Below are positions 34,025-43,703 of a stretch of 64,000 nt of DNA, piece after piece. Origin of the DNA: [Eubacterium] saphenum (GTDB taxonomy: Bacteria > Bacillota > Clostridia > Lachnospirales > Anaerotignaceae). The notes below the pieces were generated by a model. That model was not told where the DNA came from and ran no database searches. It was given only the letters and a program-made list of their open reading frames with translations. The DNA lies in contig SFGI01000004.1 in NCBI GenBank assembly GCA_004557645.1, positions 1 through 64,000 of the forward strand, in the 5' to 3' direction. Made by a program: the position numbers and the translations under genes. Every line of letters starts with the position of its first letter. The stretch's first letter is position 1.

Positions 34025-35932
34025 TCAATTTTCCATATCTGTTGTTTCCGAGGAAGCTTCTTCCCCTTCGTTGGCGATGCCCAAAATTTCATTGCGCACC
34101 TTCTGGTCAAACAGAGCACGGAATTCGTCCCCTGTCACCTTTTCTTTTTCTACCAGCAGCTTTGCGGTAGCATGGAGCATTTCCATATTTTCTTTCAGGA
34201 GGCGTTTTGCTTCCCGATAAGCTTCTGTTACGATACGGTTGACTTCCTGGTCGATGGTAGATGCCACGCCTTCGCCATAATTTCTTGCCTGACCCCAGTC
34301 TCTGCCGATAAAGACTTCGTTGCTGTCTCCGCCGAACTGGATGGGCCCCAGAACCTCACTCATACCATATTTTGTGACCATATCCCTTGCCATGGATGTG
34401 GCACGTTCGATGTCGTTGGAAGCACCTGTGGTGATATCCTTGATGACCAGTTCTTCCGCCGCACGGCCGCCCAACAGGCTGACGATCTCCTGTTCCATCA
34501 TCATCTTTGTCATGTACATCCGATCCTCGCCGGGCAGGGGCATGGTGTAGCCGCCAGCCATCCCCGTAGGGATGATGGAAATGCTGTGGACAGGGTCCAG
34601 TTCGCTCAGCACTTCAAACAGGATCGCATGACCGCCTTCATGGTATGCTGTGATGTATTTTTCTTTTTCAGAGATGACTCTTGTTTTCTTTTCGGTACCT
34701 ACGCCGATTTTGATAAGAGCCTTCTGGATTTCTGCCATATCGATCTTCTTCTTGCCGTCTCTGGCTGTCAAAAGGGCTGCTTCATTCAGCAGGTTTGCCA
34801 AGTCTGCGCCGGTGAAGCCTGCTGTGGTCTGCGCCACCACTTTCAGGTCAACTTCGCCAGACATAGGCTTGCCCTTGGCATGGACACGCAGAATGGCTTC
34901 TCTGCCCTTTACGTCTGGTCTGCCTACATAAACCTGTCTGTCGAAACGACCGGGTCTGAGAAGGGCAGGGTCCAGAATATCTGCACGGTTTGTAGCTGCG
35001 ATGATGATAACGCTTTCATTGATGCCGAAACCGTCCATTTCCACCAGCAGCTGGTTCAATGTCTGTTCTCTTTCATCGTGTCCGCCGCCCAGGCCGGCAC
35101 CTCTGCGGCGGCCCACTGCGTCGATTTCATCGATGAAAACGATACTGGGGGAATTTTTCTTTGCCTGTTCGAACAGGTCGCGGACACGGGATGCGCCGAC
35201 GCCGACGAACATTTCTACGAAATCGGAACCGGAAATGCTGAAGAAAGGCACGCCCGCCTCACCAGCAACGGCTTTCGCCAATAATGTTTTACCTGTACCG
35301 GGAGGGCCTACCAAGAGGACCCCTTTGGGGATACGTGCGCCCAGCTCTGTGAATTTCTGGGGTGCTTTCAGAAACTGCACCAGCTCTTCCAGCTCTGCCT
35401 TTTCTTCATCACAGCCTGCCACGTTGTCAAAGGTCACTTTATTTTCCCCATCCACGCTCATCTTTGCCTTGCTCTTGCCGAAGTTGGCCATTTTGCCGCC
35501 GCCCCCCTGCATTCTGTTGAACAGAAGAGAGAAGACGATGATCATAACGATCAGCATGATGAGGGAAGGAACGATCTGGGAAAACATGCTTTGCCGCTGC
35601 AGTTCCCCAACTTCTTCTTTCACACCGTTGGTCACTGCTTTTTCATGCAATATTTCCTGGAATACGGACATACTGGGTACATCGACAGTGATGATGCTGC
35701 CATCTTTCAATGTCGCCTGTGCTGTACCATAGTCGCTGACTTCCGTACTTCTGGAAACTTCAACGGATGCTACATTATCCGCTTCCAGTTCCTGCAGTAG
35801 GTCACTGTAAACATAAGCTTCCGCTGCTTCCTTTTGCTGGGGAAGCACCTGGGGGCCGGTATAGGCCAGGGCTGCCAGAATGACGATAAACACCAGAGCA
35901 TAGAGCCCTATGGATTTAAAATATTTGTTCAA
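34025..35932 (-). CDS. ftsH: ATP-dependent zinc metalloprotease FtsH
   Basis: This 635-residue membrane AAA protease has two N-terminal helices (about 7-27 and 112-132) around an outer domain. The AAA domain has GPPGTGKT (about residue 207), FIDEIDAVGR and the second region of homology ATNRADILDPALLRPGRFDR; the zinc site is HEGGH (about 430). It degrades misplaced membrane and short-lived regulatory proteins and affects sporulation in relatives. The tilS-hpt-ftsH order is the classic Firmicutes one. Confidence 0.97.
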   Translation of the reverse strand: MNKYFKSIGLYALVFIVILAALAYTGPQVLPQQKEAAEAYVYSDLLQELEADNVASVEVSRSTEVSDYGTAQATLKDGSIITVDVPSMSVFQEILHEKAVTNGVKEEVGELQRQSMFSQIVPSLIMLIVMIIVFSLLFNRMQGGGGKMANFGKSKAKMSVDGENKVTFDNVAGCDEEKAELEELVQFLKAPQKFTELGARIPKGVLLVGPPGTGKTLLAKAVAGEAGVPFFSISGSDFVEMFVGVGASRVRDLFEQAKKNSPSIVFIDEIDAVGRRRGAGLGGGHDEREQTLNQLLVEMDGFGINESVIIIAATNRADILDPALLRPGRFDRQVYVGRPDVKGREAILRVHAKGKPMSGEVDLKVVAQTTAGFTGADLANLLNEAALLTARDGKKKIDMAEIQKALIKIGVGTEKKTRVISEKEKYITAYHEGGHAILFEVLSELDPVHSISIIPTGMAGGYTMPLPGEDRMYMTKMMMEQEIVSLLGGRAAEELVIKDITTGASNDIERATSMARDMVTKYGMSEVLGPIQFGGDSNEVFIGRDWGQARNYGEGVASTIDQEVNRIVTEAYREAKRLLKENMEMLHATAKLLVEKEKVTGDEFRALFDQKVRNEILGIANEGEEASSETTDMEN

Positions 35933-36065
35933 GAGCGTTCCTCCTTATACTCATAATTATTTTGACTGTCCGGCCTTCTTTACCCCACAGAGACCAGACC
36001 ATATCAATTTATAATTGTAGCATACTTTATATAGAAACGCAACGCAGGTTTTCCCAGAAAGGACG

Positions 36066-36098
36066 AAAAAAAAGCCGAAAACCAAAAGGTTTACGGCT
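36066..36098 (-). terminator. hpt terminator
   Basis: On the minus strand AGCCGTAAACC pairs with GGTTTTCGGCT around TTTT, followed by TTTTTTT. It separates hpt from ftsH. Confidence 0.85.
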
Positions 36099-36106
36099 AA
36101 TATTTT

Positions 36107-36637
36107 TTAGTCCTCGTCGAAGTGCAGCACGCCTACGTAGTTCAGGTTTCTGTATTTCTGGGCATAGTCCAGACCATAGCCCACCACAAAGGCATCGGGG
36201 ATAGTGAAGCCTGTGTAGTCTGCCTTGATATCCACCACACGGCGGTCGGGCTTATCCAGCAGAGTCACCAGCTTCAGCTTCTTGGGATTTCTGCTTTCCA
36301 GCAGTTCTTTCAACTTTTTCAGGGTTCTGCCTGTATCGATGATATCTTCTACGATCAGCACGTTTTTGCCGGCGATATCCTCATCCAAGTCCATCTTGAC
36401 ATTGATCTTGCCGGAGCTTTCTGTGCTGTCGCCATAGCTGGAAACGCTCATGAAATTCATGGTCACGGGCATTTTCATCTTCTTTGCCAGATCGACGATG
36501 GTCACAACGGCACCCTTCAGGGCGCAGACCAGTTCCACCTGTTCATCGCCAAATTCCTGATATAATTCATCTGCCAGTTCTGCCAGCCTTTTGTCGATCT
36601 GTTCTGCAGAAAGCATCACTTCTACTCTTTCTTTCAT
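36107..36637 (-). CDS. hpt: Hypoxanthine phosphoribosyltransferase
   Basis: This 176-residue enzyme converts hypoxanthine or guanine with PRPP to IMP or GMP. The PRPP loop is VLIVEDIIDTGRTL (about residues 91-104), and LVCALKGAV and DAFVVGYGLDYAQKYRNL are typical. The ATG at 36637 overlaps the tilS stop (ATGA) and follows a GGAGGGTACAG site in the end of tilS, so the pair is coupled. Confidence 0.96.
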   Translation of the reverse strand: MKERVEVMLSAEQIDKRLAELADELYQEFGDEQVELVCALKGAVVTIVDLAKKMKMPVTMNFMSVSSYGDSTESSGKINVKMDLDEDIAGKNVLIVEDIIDTGRTLKKLKELLESRNPKKLKLVTLLDKPDRRVVDIKADYTGFTIPDAFVVGYGLDYAQKYRNLNYVGVLHFDED

Positions 36638-37995
36638 TCCTGTACCCTCCGTATTCGAATCCAAATCCGCCGAACCGTCTGTTCATCCGCCCCCGCGGCT
36701 GCGGAAGCACGCAGACCGGGCACCCAAAGGACTTCCTCCCCCATGGTGATGAGGGGATAGGATGCACGCCGGTCTCTGGGGATCTTTTCATCGATGAACA
36801 GATCTTTGATCTTTTTCCTGCCGTTTTGCAAAGGGATAAAGTCCCCTGCTTTTCTGGTTCGGCAAAACAGCGTATATTTTATTTTATCATAATCGAATAC
36901 ATTCGTACAGGTTTCCGCAGAAATTTCGACTTTTTTTTCATGGAAAGAAGCGCAGACAGCAATACCTGCCTCGGGAATCAGCACTTCTTCGTCCACAGGC
37001 AGCTCGTAGCAGAAGCCCTCCGCCTGCTGTTCTCTTTTGCGGGAGAGAACCAAGGCTTCATAGCGGTTTTCGGCACGGATACCTTGGGGAAAATCACGGC
37101 TTTTCCCCGATTCTTTTTGCAGCAGATCTTCCAGAGCTTGGATCTGCACCTGAGAAACATCAGTCTGCAGGAAAATCCCCATGGCTTTTCGCAGCACCCG
37201 CCGCCTCATGGCAGGGTGCAGGGCATGCAGCTTTTCTCTGGAAAGATGGACTTCTTCCGGAGCAGAGGGCAGCTTCCCTTGGGCAAAATAAGCTTCCGCC
37301 TGCTGTTCCAGAAACTCCTCTTCTTCCGCCAAAAGGGATGCTGTTTCTGCAATATGAGTCACGGCCTTGGGATTGATCTCCTCCAAAAGAGGCAAAACCC
37401 GCAGGCGCAGCTTGTTTCGGGTATATTTTTCCTGCTGGTTGGTGGCATCTTCCCTCCAGTGCAGGTGATTTTCCCGACAATACTGCTCGATTTCTTCCCT
37501 ATCGCAGAACAGCAGAGGACGACAGATATCCCCCCGCACAGGGGACATACCCGTAAGCCCTGTCAGGCCTGTGCCGCGGCAAAGGCGCATGAGGATCGTC
37601 TCCGCCTGATCCTTTCGATGATGGGCAACGGCAATGCGCCCTTCCCTGCCGGCGGCCTCCCGAAAGGCAGCATAGCGCAGGATGCGTCCCGTTTCTTCCT
37701 CACCAAGACGGCGCAGCTTGGCTTCCTTCGCCACATCATACTCCTTCACCACACAGGGGATACCCAGAGAAGCGCAGAGATTCTCCGCAAAACGAGCGTC
37801 CTCGTCTGCTTCCCTTCCCCGCAGCCCATGATGGATATGGACAGCGGTGATCTGCCAGTTCTCTTCCTCCTGCCAGCTATGCAAAAGATGCAGCAGCGCC
37901 ACAGAATCCGCCCCGCCGGAAAGCCCCACGATGAGCTTTGCACCTCGGGGGAACATATGAAATTGTGCGATGGTCTTTCGTACTTTTTCCCGCAT
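36634..37995 (-). CDS. tilS: tRNA(Ile)-lysidine synthetase
   Basis: This 453-residue enzyme attaches lysine to C34 of tRNA-Ile2 so that it reads AUA. The PP-loop SGGADS (GLSGGADSVALLHLL) is at about residues 24-38; HHGLRG and VAHHRKDQAETILMRLCRGTG follow. The C-terminal TilS domain ends the protein. It is essential in most bacteria. It overlaps hpt by 4 bases. Confidence 0.95.
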   Translation of the reverse strand: MREKVRKTIAQFHMFPRGAKLIVGLSGGADSVALLHLLHSWQEEENWQITAVHIHHGLRGREADEDARFAENLCASLGIPCVVKEYDVAKEAKLRRLGEEETGRILRYAAFREAAGREGRIAVAHHRKDQAETILMRLCRGTGLTGLTGMSPVRGDICRPLLFCDREEIEQYCRENHLHWREDATNQQEKYTRNKLRLRVLPLLEEINPKAVTHIAETASLLAEEEEFLEQQAEAYFAQGKLPSAPEEVHLSREKLHALHPAMRRRVLRKAMGIFLQTDVSQVQIQALEDLLQKESGKSRDFPQGIRAENRYEALVLSRKREQQAEGFCYELPVDEEVLIPEAGIAVCASFHEKKVEISAETCTNVFDYDKIKYTLFCRTRKAGDFIPLQNGRKKIKDLFIDEKIPRDRRASYPLITMGEEVLWVPGLRASAAAGADEQTVRRIWIRIRRVQE

Positions 37996-38081
37996 AGTCG
38001 TCTCCTTATTGGTCTGTCACCATATTATCATCACTCTACACGAATTGGGGAAAAAACGCAAGTCCGCCAACACTGCCAGTT

Positions 38082-40490
38082 TCAGGCACGTTTTCGCCAG
38101 AAACGGCTGGCCAATACGGTCATATCGTCCCGTCGGCCCTCCTGCCGTTCCTTTTTGGCTTCCTGCAGGATATAATCCGCCGCATCCTGGGGGTTCGACA
38201 TGGGAAAGGAGGTCAGCTTGCCTTTCAGCCAGGCTCCCGTCTGTTCTTCGCCCCCAAGGGCATCGGTAATGCCGTCAGTCACCATAAGGATCATATCCCC
38301 ATCCTTCAGGAGCATCTCATTTTTCTCCGCACTGACCTGCTTCAAAATGCCTGCAGGCAATGTGGCAGAGCGCAGGGAAATGATGCGGCTGCCCCGCCAG
38401 ATATAGGTCGCCACGGCCCCCAGCTTGACGAACTCCGCATGTCCGTCGAACAGGTCTACATGGCAGATATCCAGTGTGGCATAGGTTTCCTCGCCCCGCC
38501 GCAGGAGCAGAGCGGAATTGATCATTCCCACCGCCAGTTCACGATCAAAGCCGGCTTCCGTGAATTGTTCCAGCAGTTCGATGGCGATACGGCTTTCCTT
38601 CGCCGCCCGTTCCCCGGTGCCCATACCGTCGGAAAGGGCCAGAAGGGCATTGCCCCGTTCTGTTTCCAGAAAGGCTGCCGCATCCCCTGTAGGTCTGCCT
38701 TCCTCCGCCGGGGAAAAGGCTGTGGCTGTGGTCAGGGAAAAGGCAGGCTCTTCCCGAAAATGCAGGGTGCAGTCCCGTTCCGCCCCGTCTACAGAGCAGG
38801 TCCCTTCCTCCAGCAAGACCATGGGGCAGCCCAAGGTCTTTTTCACCAAAGGCAGGATCTTATCTCTGCAAATGCCTTTCCCACCGCAGGCAGGCAGAAC
38901 GATCCGCACCTGTCGGGAACCTCCGGTTCCCTCCCGACCGTTTTTCTCTTCTGTGACGACTACCTTTTTTGGTCGAAAACCCTGCTTTTTCAAGGCATCG
39001 GTCAATGCCTTTTCCGCGCCCTCCAGAAAAACGCAGTTCAGTTCCATCTGTCCCGAAAGGGTCTGCATGATCTGACCCACCGCCTGCAATTGCTGTCCTA
39101 CTAACTCTCTGCATTCCGTCAGGCGGCTGAGCCAAAGGCAGTCCCTTCGATACATTTCATAAACCTCGTTGACCGTTTCCACAAACCCATCCACCCGGGG
39201 GCAGGTCTCCCGAAAATTTTCCGGCAGTTCGGCTTCGGTAAACCGCCCGCGGCTGTCACAATGGGACAGAGCAGAAAAGGTCATGCCATAGGTTTTATAA
39301 AGGTCTTCCTCCCAGCAGTAATGGGCCAGCCCGCAGTCTTGACAGGCCCTTCCTGCAATGGTATCGACCAATCTTCCAATTTCTCCTTTGTCCTTTCGTT
39401 CCCCCTCCTTGACAAAGGTTTTTGCCAGTGCTTCGAAGGCTGCCGATACATCCAGCAGCTTCTCTTCGGTCAACTCCTTCATTTTCGTGTATCTGTCCTG
39501 GGGGCTTTCTGTTTTCCGTATACCGCTGAGCTTTTCCAGCAGTCCTTTGGGGAACAGGGAAAACAGAGCTGCCCCGATTACCAATCCTCCCATCCAAATC
39601 GGTTCCAGCAACGTCATATCTATGTAAAACAGAAAAATGCAGGGAGCCAGCACCATAGCCAGAGCAGAGGCCAACCTGCCCAGCCCGCTGACGCAGCCCG
39701 CCAACATTCCCCCTAAAGCGAGGGCTACAAAAAGGGGCAGTTCCACCCCATTGCAAAGAAAAAGCAGGAAGCCCAGAAAAACCCCGGCAGCTGCCCCGCC
39801 GCCGATGCCTTCCTGCCTTGCGGCAAAAAGAAGGAAGAAAGCCGAAGCCGCCGGCAAAAGCGTATCCCGCAAAAGGGGATGCTCCAAAGAAGCCAGCCCT
39901 GCCAATGCGCCGCCCAGCAAAAGCAGCAGGGAAAGGGTCTCTTCCCTGGTTAGGGTGAAATATTTTTCCCGTTCCAGCAACAAAGAAACGCCCTTCTGCA
40001 AAAGATAGCTGATGCCCAGGGTCAATGCCCCCTCCACTGCCGCAATGGCGAAGTAGAAACCCAGCCCCTGTCGGCTGATGGCAAAGAAAATCCCAGCCAG
40101 AGCCGAAGCAAAGGTGCCCAGAAGGGCTTTCTTTCCCATTTCTTCCCGCAGAAGGAAGCGCCCCATGGTCAGCTGAATGGCAAAGGCTGCCGCCAATCCC
40201 GCCCCCGCTTTTAGGGGCGCATTGGGAAAAGAACCCAAGCCCACCGACAGCCAGACCGCCCAGAACAGCCCGCCTTCTCCAAAAAAAGCTGAAAGATAGG
40301 CTAAGCCCATGGGGCGCAGCAGCCCCAAAAGCTCCACCCTGCCCCAAAGGAGCCCCACCAGACAAAAGCAGCCGCCCTTCGCCAGTGCTTTCCAAGGGAA
40401 AGGCTTTTTCGGCTCTTTTTTCGGCAGGATCATCTTGCCCAAGGCAGGAGTCTGTTCCGTATATTCCAATGTGATTTCTGTTTTTTCCAT
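38082..40490 (-). CDS. spoIIE: Stage II sporulation protein E
   Basis: This 802-residue phosphatase activates sigma-F in the forespore by dephosphorylating SpoIIAA. About the first 330 residues are membrane helices (ten or so), then comes a regulatory segment with a cysteine-rich patch (CQDCGLAHYC). The C-terminal PP2C domain (about 590-800) carries ALSDGMGTG and ILMVTDGITDAL with metal-binding Asp residues, and ends RRDDMTVLASRF. ATG at 40490 follows GGAGGGAAG. Its presence, complete, points to a spore-forming or recently spore-forming lineage. Confidence 0.95.
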   Translation of the reverse strand: MEKTEITLEYTEQTPALGKMILPKKEPKKPFPWKALAKGGCFCLVGLLWGRVELLGLLRPMGLAYLSAFFGEGGLFWAVWLSVGLGSFPNAPLKAGAGLAAAFAIQLTMGRFLLREEMGKKALLGTFASALAGIFFAISRQGLGFYFAIAAVEGALTLGISYLLQKGVSLLLEREKYFTLTREETLSLLLLLGGALAGLASLEHPLLRDTLLPAASAFFLLFAARQEGIGGGAAAGVFLGFLLFLCNGVELPLFVALALGGMLAGCVSGLGRLASALAMVLAPCIFLFYIDMTLLEPIWMGGLVIGAALFSLFPKGLLEKLSGIRKTESPQDRYTKMKELTEEKLLDVSAAFEALAKTFVKEGERKDKGEIGRLVDTIAGRACQDCGLAHYCWEEDLYKTYGMTFSALSHCDSRGRFTEAELPENFRETCPRVDGFVETVNEVYEMYRRDCLWLSRLTECRELVGQQLQAVGQIMQTLSGQMELNCVFLEGAEKALTDALKKQGFRPKKVVVTEEKNGREGTGGSRQVRIVLPACGGKGICRDKILPLVKKTLGCPMVLLEEGTCSVDGAERDCTLHFREEPAFSLTTATAFSPAEEGRPTGDAAAFLETERGNALLALSDGMGTGERAAKESRIAIELLEQFTEAGFDRELAVGMINSALLLRRGEETYATLDICHVDLFDGHAEFVKLGAVATYIWRGSRIISLRSATLPAGILKQVSAEKNEMLLKDGDMILMVTDGITDALGGEEQTGAWLKGKLTSFPMSNPQDAADYILQEAKKERQEGRRDDMTVLASRFWRKRA

Positions 40491-40692
40491 ACTGCTTCCC
40501 TCCATATGCCCATTCTAAACAAATAGAACCGCTTTTTTTGTCAAACACAGTCGAGGGAGACAAAAAAATTTCGACAGCCTTCGCCCCTTTCCCCTTGCAG
40601 GCAGTCAAGATATGCAGTAAGATAAGGAAAACTATCGTTTTCAGATGGGATAAGGCTGTGGTCTTATCCATTTTTATAGGAGGAATGTTTTT

Positions 40693-41118
40693 ATGTGGCA
40701 AATGCTTTGGCCTATTCTCATCGTTATCGGCGCAAATACCCTTTACCATACCTGCGCCAAATCCACCCCGGCGGATATCAGTCCCTTTGCCTCTCTGGCG
40801 CTGACCTATCTGATCGCAGGGGCCGTTTCCATTGTGATGTTCTTTTTGACCGGAGGGCAGAAAAATATCCTGCAGGAAATGACAAAAGCCAACTGGGCCA
40901 CCATCCTTCTGTCCGCCTCCATCGTTTTTTTGGAATTTGGTTATATCTGTGTCTATCGGGCAGGGTGGCAGGTCAGCGTGGCTTCTCTGGTCTGCAATAT
41001 CACTGTGGCGTGTATCCTGCTTTTCGTAGGCATTTTGCTGTATAAAGAAACCATCACCCCCAAACAGATGGCAGGCATTGCCGTTTGCGCCGCCGGGCTG
41101 TTCCTGATTGGCAAATAA
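40693..41118 (+). CDS. EamA/DMT-family half-size transporter
   Basis: This 141-residue membrane protein has about five hydrophobic segments and one EamA domain, so it is half the usual DMT carrier length and would dimerise as in EmrE-type proteins. Features are FASLALTYLIAGAVSIVMFF, FLEFGYICVYRAGW and KETITPKQMAGIAVCAAGLFLIG. Substrate unknown. AGGAGGAATG precedes the ATG. GGATAAG/CTTATCC forms a hairpin in its leader (about 40648-40669). Confidence 0.85.
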   Translation: MWQMLWPILIVIGANTLYHTCAKSTPADISPFASLALTYLIAGAVSIVMFFLTGGQKNILQEMTKANWATILLSASIVFLEFGYICVYRAGWQVSVASLVCNITVACILLFVGILLYKETITPKQMAGIAVCAAGLFLIGK

Positions 41119-41120
41119 AA

Positions 41121-41144
41121 AAAGAGTCCTTTCTGGACTCTTTT
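41121..41144. terminator. Bidirectional terminator
   Basis: AAAGAGTCC-TTTCT-GGACTCTTT with A and T runs on either side, between the convergent EamA and YkvA genes. Confidence 0.88.
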
Positions 41145-41146
41145 AA

Positions 41147-41554
41147 TTATTTCTCTAAAATTTGTTTCCCGTTTTCTTTTTTCCATTTGCGATATTCTTC
41201 CACATCATCATGGACCATCTTCATGACAAGGGCGATCACCGCTGCATCATCCACATAGCCGATCCCGGGGATGGCATCTGTAAACAGGCTGGCAGGAGAT
41301 ACGATATAGAGCAGCCCCCCAAGGATGGCAATAACAGAACCAAGGGGGATATCTGTATATTCCCGTTTGGAATAGGCACGCACAAGGGAGATCAGGATCG
41401 GGATATCCCCCAGTTTATCGCCCACCACAGGGATCAGATTCAGTTTTTGCTCCAGACGTTCCAGAAATTTTTCCAGCTGATCCGTATCATTCACAAATTC
41501 CGCCGCCTGGGCTTCCTGTTCTTTCAAAATTGGCAGCAGCTTTTTTTCATCCAT
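41147..41554 (-). CDS. YkvA/DUF1232 family protein
   Basis: This 135-residue protein has the DUF1232 core, IPLGSVIAILGGLLYIVSPASLFTDAIPGIGYVDDAAVIALVMK, with one or two membrane-skimming helices, flanked by charged helices. YkvA-like proteins are widespread and have no established role. ATG at 41554 follows GGAGGTGGGAAGG. It is downstream of the dnaI-like gene and may be co-transcribed. Confidence 0.8.
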   Translation of the reverse strand: MDEKKLLPILKEQEAQAAEFVNDTDQLEKFLERLEQKLNLIPVVGDKLGDIPILISLVRAYSKREYTDIPLGSVIAILGGLLYIVSPASLFTDAIPGIGYVDDAAVIALVMKMVHDDVEEYRKWKKENGKQILEK

Positions 41555-41584
41555 CCTTCCCACCTCCATGGGCTCGTCCCTTTT

Positions 41585-42574
41585 TTATCTGCTATATTTC
41601 TTCTTCATGCGGATATCCTCCCCAAAGAATTTCAGGGTGGTATATTCGCCAATCAAACGGCTCATCACACGGTCAGAATACTGCTCCATCAGCGCCTGAT
41701 AATCCAGATTGGTAGAGATCACCACAGGGCGTTTGTGGAGCTTTCTGTCGTTGATGATGCGGAACAGTTCCGATGCCGTAAACATGGTGGCAAATTCCGT
41801 CCCCAAGTCATCGATGATGAGCAGGTCTGCATCCAGCAGCTCTGCATCCCAATCCGTGGTTTCTTCTTCCTCATCCCGATGGAAGCGCATTTCCTCCAGC
41901 TGCTTGAAAAGCTGCCCCGCTGTCAGGTAAAGGACAGTCTTGCCCTGGGCCAGCACATCCTTGGCGATGCAGTTGCACAGGAAAGTCTTGCCTCTGCCTG
42001 CGCCGCCGTAGAGGAGCAGATTGTCCCCGGTGAAATCCTCCGCAAAGGCCATGGCCATTTTCAGGTTCCGCTTTGCGTTTTCCTTGGGAGAGATTCCCTC
42101 ACCGGGCACCACATCATCGCTGAACAGGCGAAGGTCGAAGGTATCGAAATTTTCCACCTGGATCACATCCCGTACATTGGACTGGTCGTAGAGCCTGTCC
42201 ATCAATTTATGCTTCATGCAGGCACAGGGGGTGTTTCCCACATAGCCCGTGTCCTTGCAGGTCTCACAGACATATTCCATTTTCAGCAGACTGGGGGACA
42301 GACAGTTTTTCGCCATGATGCCCATTCTTTCATCCTCCAAGTCCTGCTGTTTTTGCTTCATTTCCGCCACTGCCGCCTCCAGCGCATCGGGGCTCAGCAG
42401 CACCAGCTTCGCCGTGGAGACCCCCAGCAGGGAAAGTTCCTGTTCTATTTCCGCCAGTCGGGGAAATCTGGTATACAGGCTTTCCTTCCGTTCCCGCAGT
42501 TCCGCCGCCTTTTGGGTCCGCAGGGCATCATATTCCCGCAGCACTTCCCGATAAATTTGCGTTCTCGTTGCCAA
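41585..42574 (-). CDS. DnaC/DnaI-like helicase loader ATPase
   Basis: This 329-residue AAA protein has an N-terminal coiled coil, a four-Cys zinc site (CETCKDTGYVGNTPCAC, about residues 105-121), a Walker A GGAGRGKT (about 192) and Walker B LLIIDDLGTE (about 253). This matches primosomal DnaI/DnaC-type helicase loaders, which place the replicative helicase on DNA. It is 32 bases after a DnaD-domain gene; the dnaD-dnaI pairing is typical of Firmicutes chromosomes and also of their phages, but no phage genes are nearby. Confidence 0.88.
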   Translation of the reverse strand: MATRTQIYREVLREYDALRTQKAAELRERKESLYTRFPRLAEIEQELSLLGVSTAKLVLLSPDALEAAVAEMKQKQQDLEDERMGIMAKNCLSPSLLKMEYVCETCKDTGYVGNTPCACMKHKLMDRLYDQSNVRDVIQVENFDTFDLRLFSDDVVPGEGISPKENAKRNLKMAMAFAEDFTGDNLLLYGGAGRGKTFLCNCIAKDVLAQGKTVLYLTAGQLFKQLEEMRFHRDEEEETTDWDAELLDADLLIIDDLGTEFATMFTASELFRIINDRKLHKRPVVISTNLDYQALMEQYSDRVMSRLIGEYTTLKFFGEDIRMKKKYSR

Positions 42575-42606
42575 AATCTTCCCCTCCTATCCATCTTTCT
42601 TCTCTA

Positions 42607-43551
42607 TTACCATTTTTCCCGCTGTTCCCGTTCCAGTCGTTCCAGCTCCGCAAAGTCCCATTCGCTCTGGGTATAGTTGATGAAACGATTCTGTCTGGGT
42701 TTGGGCTGTTCTTTTTGGGCAGGCTTCTGCCCTGCCTGATTGTTCTGGCTCTTTTTCGCCGCAAATGCCTTATCCAGTTCCGCAACGCCTGCGGCATCCT
42801 TCACGCCTGCATCCCGCCACTGGCGCAAAATGCTGTCGGCATAAGGGAAGGAAGCCTTTCCCGTCTGCAAAACGGTCCGTTCGCAGGCCATTTTGATCAG
42901 TTCCATGGGCAGTTTATATTCCTTCAGCCATTTTTTCATATAATTCTCTTCCGCAGGCACAGGCAGTCTGTTCTGCCCCAAGGACTGCAAAATGGTGCGG
43001 AAGCCTGTTTTTCTCAGTTCGATATATTCTGCGGCTTTTTCCACCGTATCGATGCCTTCTTCTGCCCAGCCAAGGGCGACTTTTTCGATATAGCGCATGC
43101 CCTTATGCCCATTGGCGGTGCAATAGGAAAGCAGCAGGTCGATGACATCCAAGGGCAGTCCCAACCAGTCGTGGAAGCTGAAAAGGAGGCTCATATCCTG
43201 ATGGGAAAGCATCTTGCCCAGTTTTTTCTGGGCGGATTCGAAAAGATTTTTCACATCCTGATTTTTTATGTACATGGCCAGCTCCGCCGGGGGATAATCG
43301 GGACGTTCCGAAGAAACAAGGGTGCGCCTTTGGGGCGGCTTGCTCTCTTCCCCCTTCTGCATCACCTTTCGATCCATCCAATAGGCCCATGCCCGCAGGA
43401 CATCGCTTTCCGTGGCGTTCAGTTTTTCCGCCACCTTTGCGGAATCCCGCCCCACCACAAGGGTCATCAAATAAACGGAAACATACAAAGGAGGCGCCAC
43501 AGGCAGTTCTGTTTCGATAAATGCTTTGCTCAATTCAATTTTTTCTGCCAT
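42607..43551 (-). CDS. DnaD-domain replication protein
   Basis: This 314-residue protein has an N-terminal winged helix (APPLYVSVYLMTLVVGRDSAKVAEKLNATESDVLRAWAYW) and two DnaD-like domains, the first around LIKMACERTVLQTGKASFPYADSIL and the second in the middle. It would act with the next gene in restart or initiation. ATG at 43551 follows GAAGAGGGTG; the upstream frame is open but is made of a 9-base repeat and a terminator. Confidence 0.85.
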   Translation of the reverse strand: MAEKIELSKAFIETELPVAPPLYVSVYLMTLVVGRDSAKVAEKLNATESDVLRAWAYWMDRKVMQKGEESKPPQRRTLVSSERPDYPPAELAMYIKNQDVKNLFESAQKKLGKMLSHQDMSLLFSFHDWLGLPLDVIDLLLSYCTANGHKGMRYIEKVALGWAEEGIDTVEKAAEYIELRKTGFRTILQSLGQNRLPVPAEENYMKKWLKEYKLPMELIKMACERTVLQTGKASFPYADSILRQWRDAGVKDAAGVAELDKAFAAKKSQNNQAGQKPAQKEQPKPRQNRFINYTQSEWDFAELERLEREQREKW

Positions 43552-43630
43552 ATCTGCACCCTCTTCTCCGTTTCTTTTCGCAGGTTTCAGTATATCATAT
43601 TTCGACCGACAAAAACAGGGGAACACAGAC

Positions 43631-43662
43631 AAAAAAATCTCCCTGTTTTGGAAACAGGGAGA
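43631..43662 (-). terminator. Terminator after WecA/TagO gene
   Basis: On the minus strand TCTCCCTGTTT and AAACAGGGAGA pair around a 3-base loop, followed by TTTTTTTG. Confidence 0.88.
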
Positions 43663-43667
43663 AGGTT

Positions 43668-43703
43668 TATTTATCCTATTTATCTTATTTATCTTATTTA
43701 TCT
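43668..43703. repeat. 9-base tandem repeat over the end of the WecA/TagO gene
   Basis: Four copies of TATTTATCY. On the minus strand the gene reads GAT AAA TAA and then continues GAT AAA TAA, GAT AAA TAG, GAT AAA TAA, so four stop codons lie in one frame at 9-base steps. Confidence 0.85.

Noticed and set aside
39295..40749. A 484-codon minus-strand frame overlapping spoIIE
   Set aside because: Out of frame with spoIIE, Gly/Arg-rich and lacking domains; spoIIE motifs are continuous in the chosen frame.
41585..43551. Prophage replication module (dnaD-dnaC pair)
   Set aside because: No integrase, capsid, terminase or other phage genes are near, and the pair lies among ordinary chromosomal genes.
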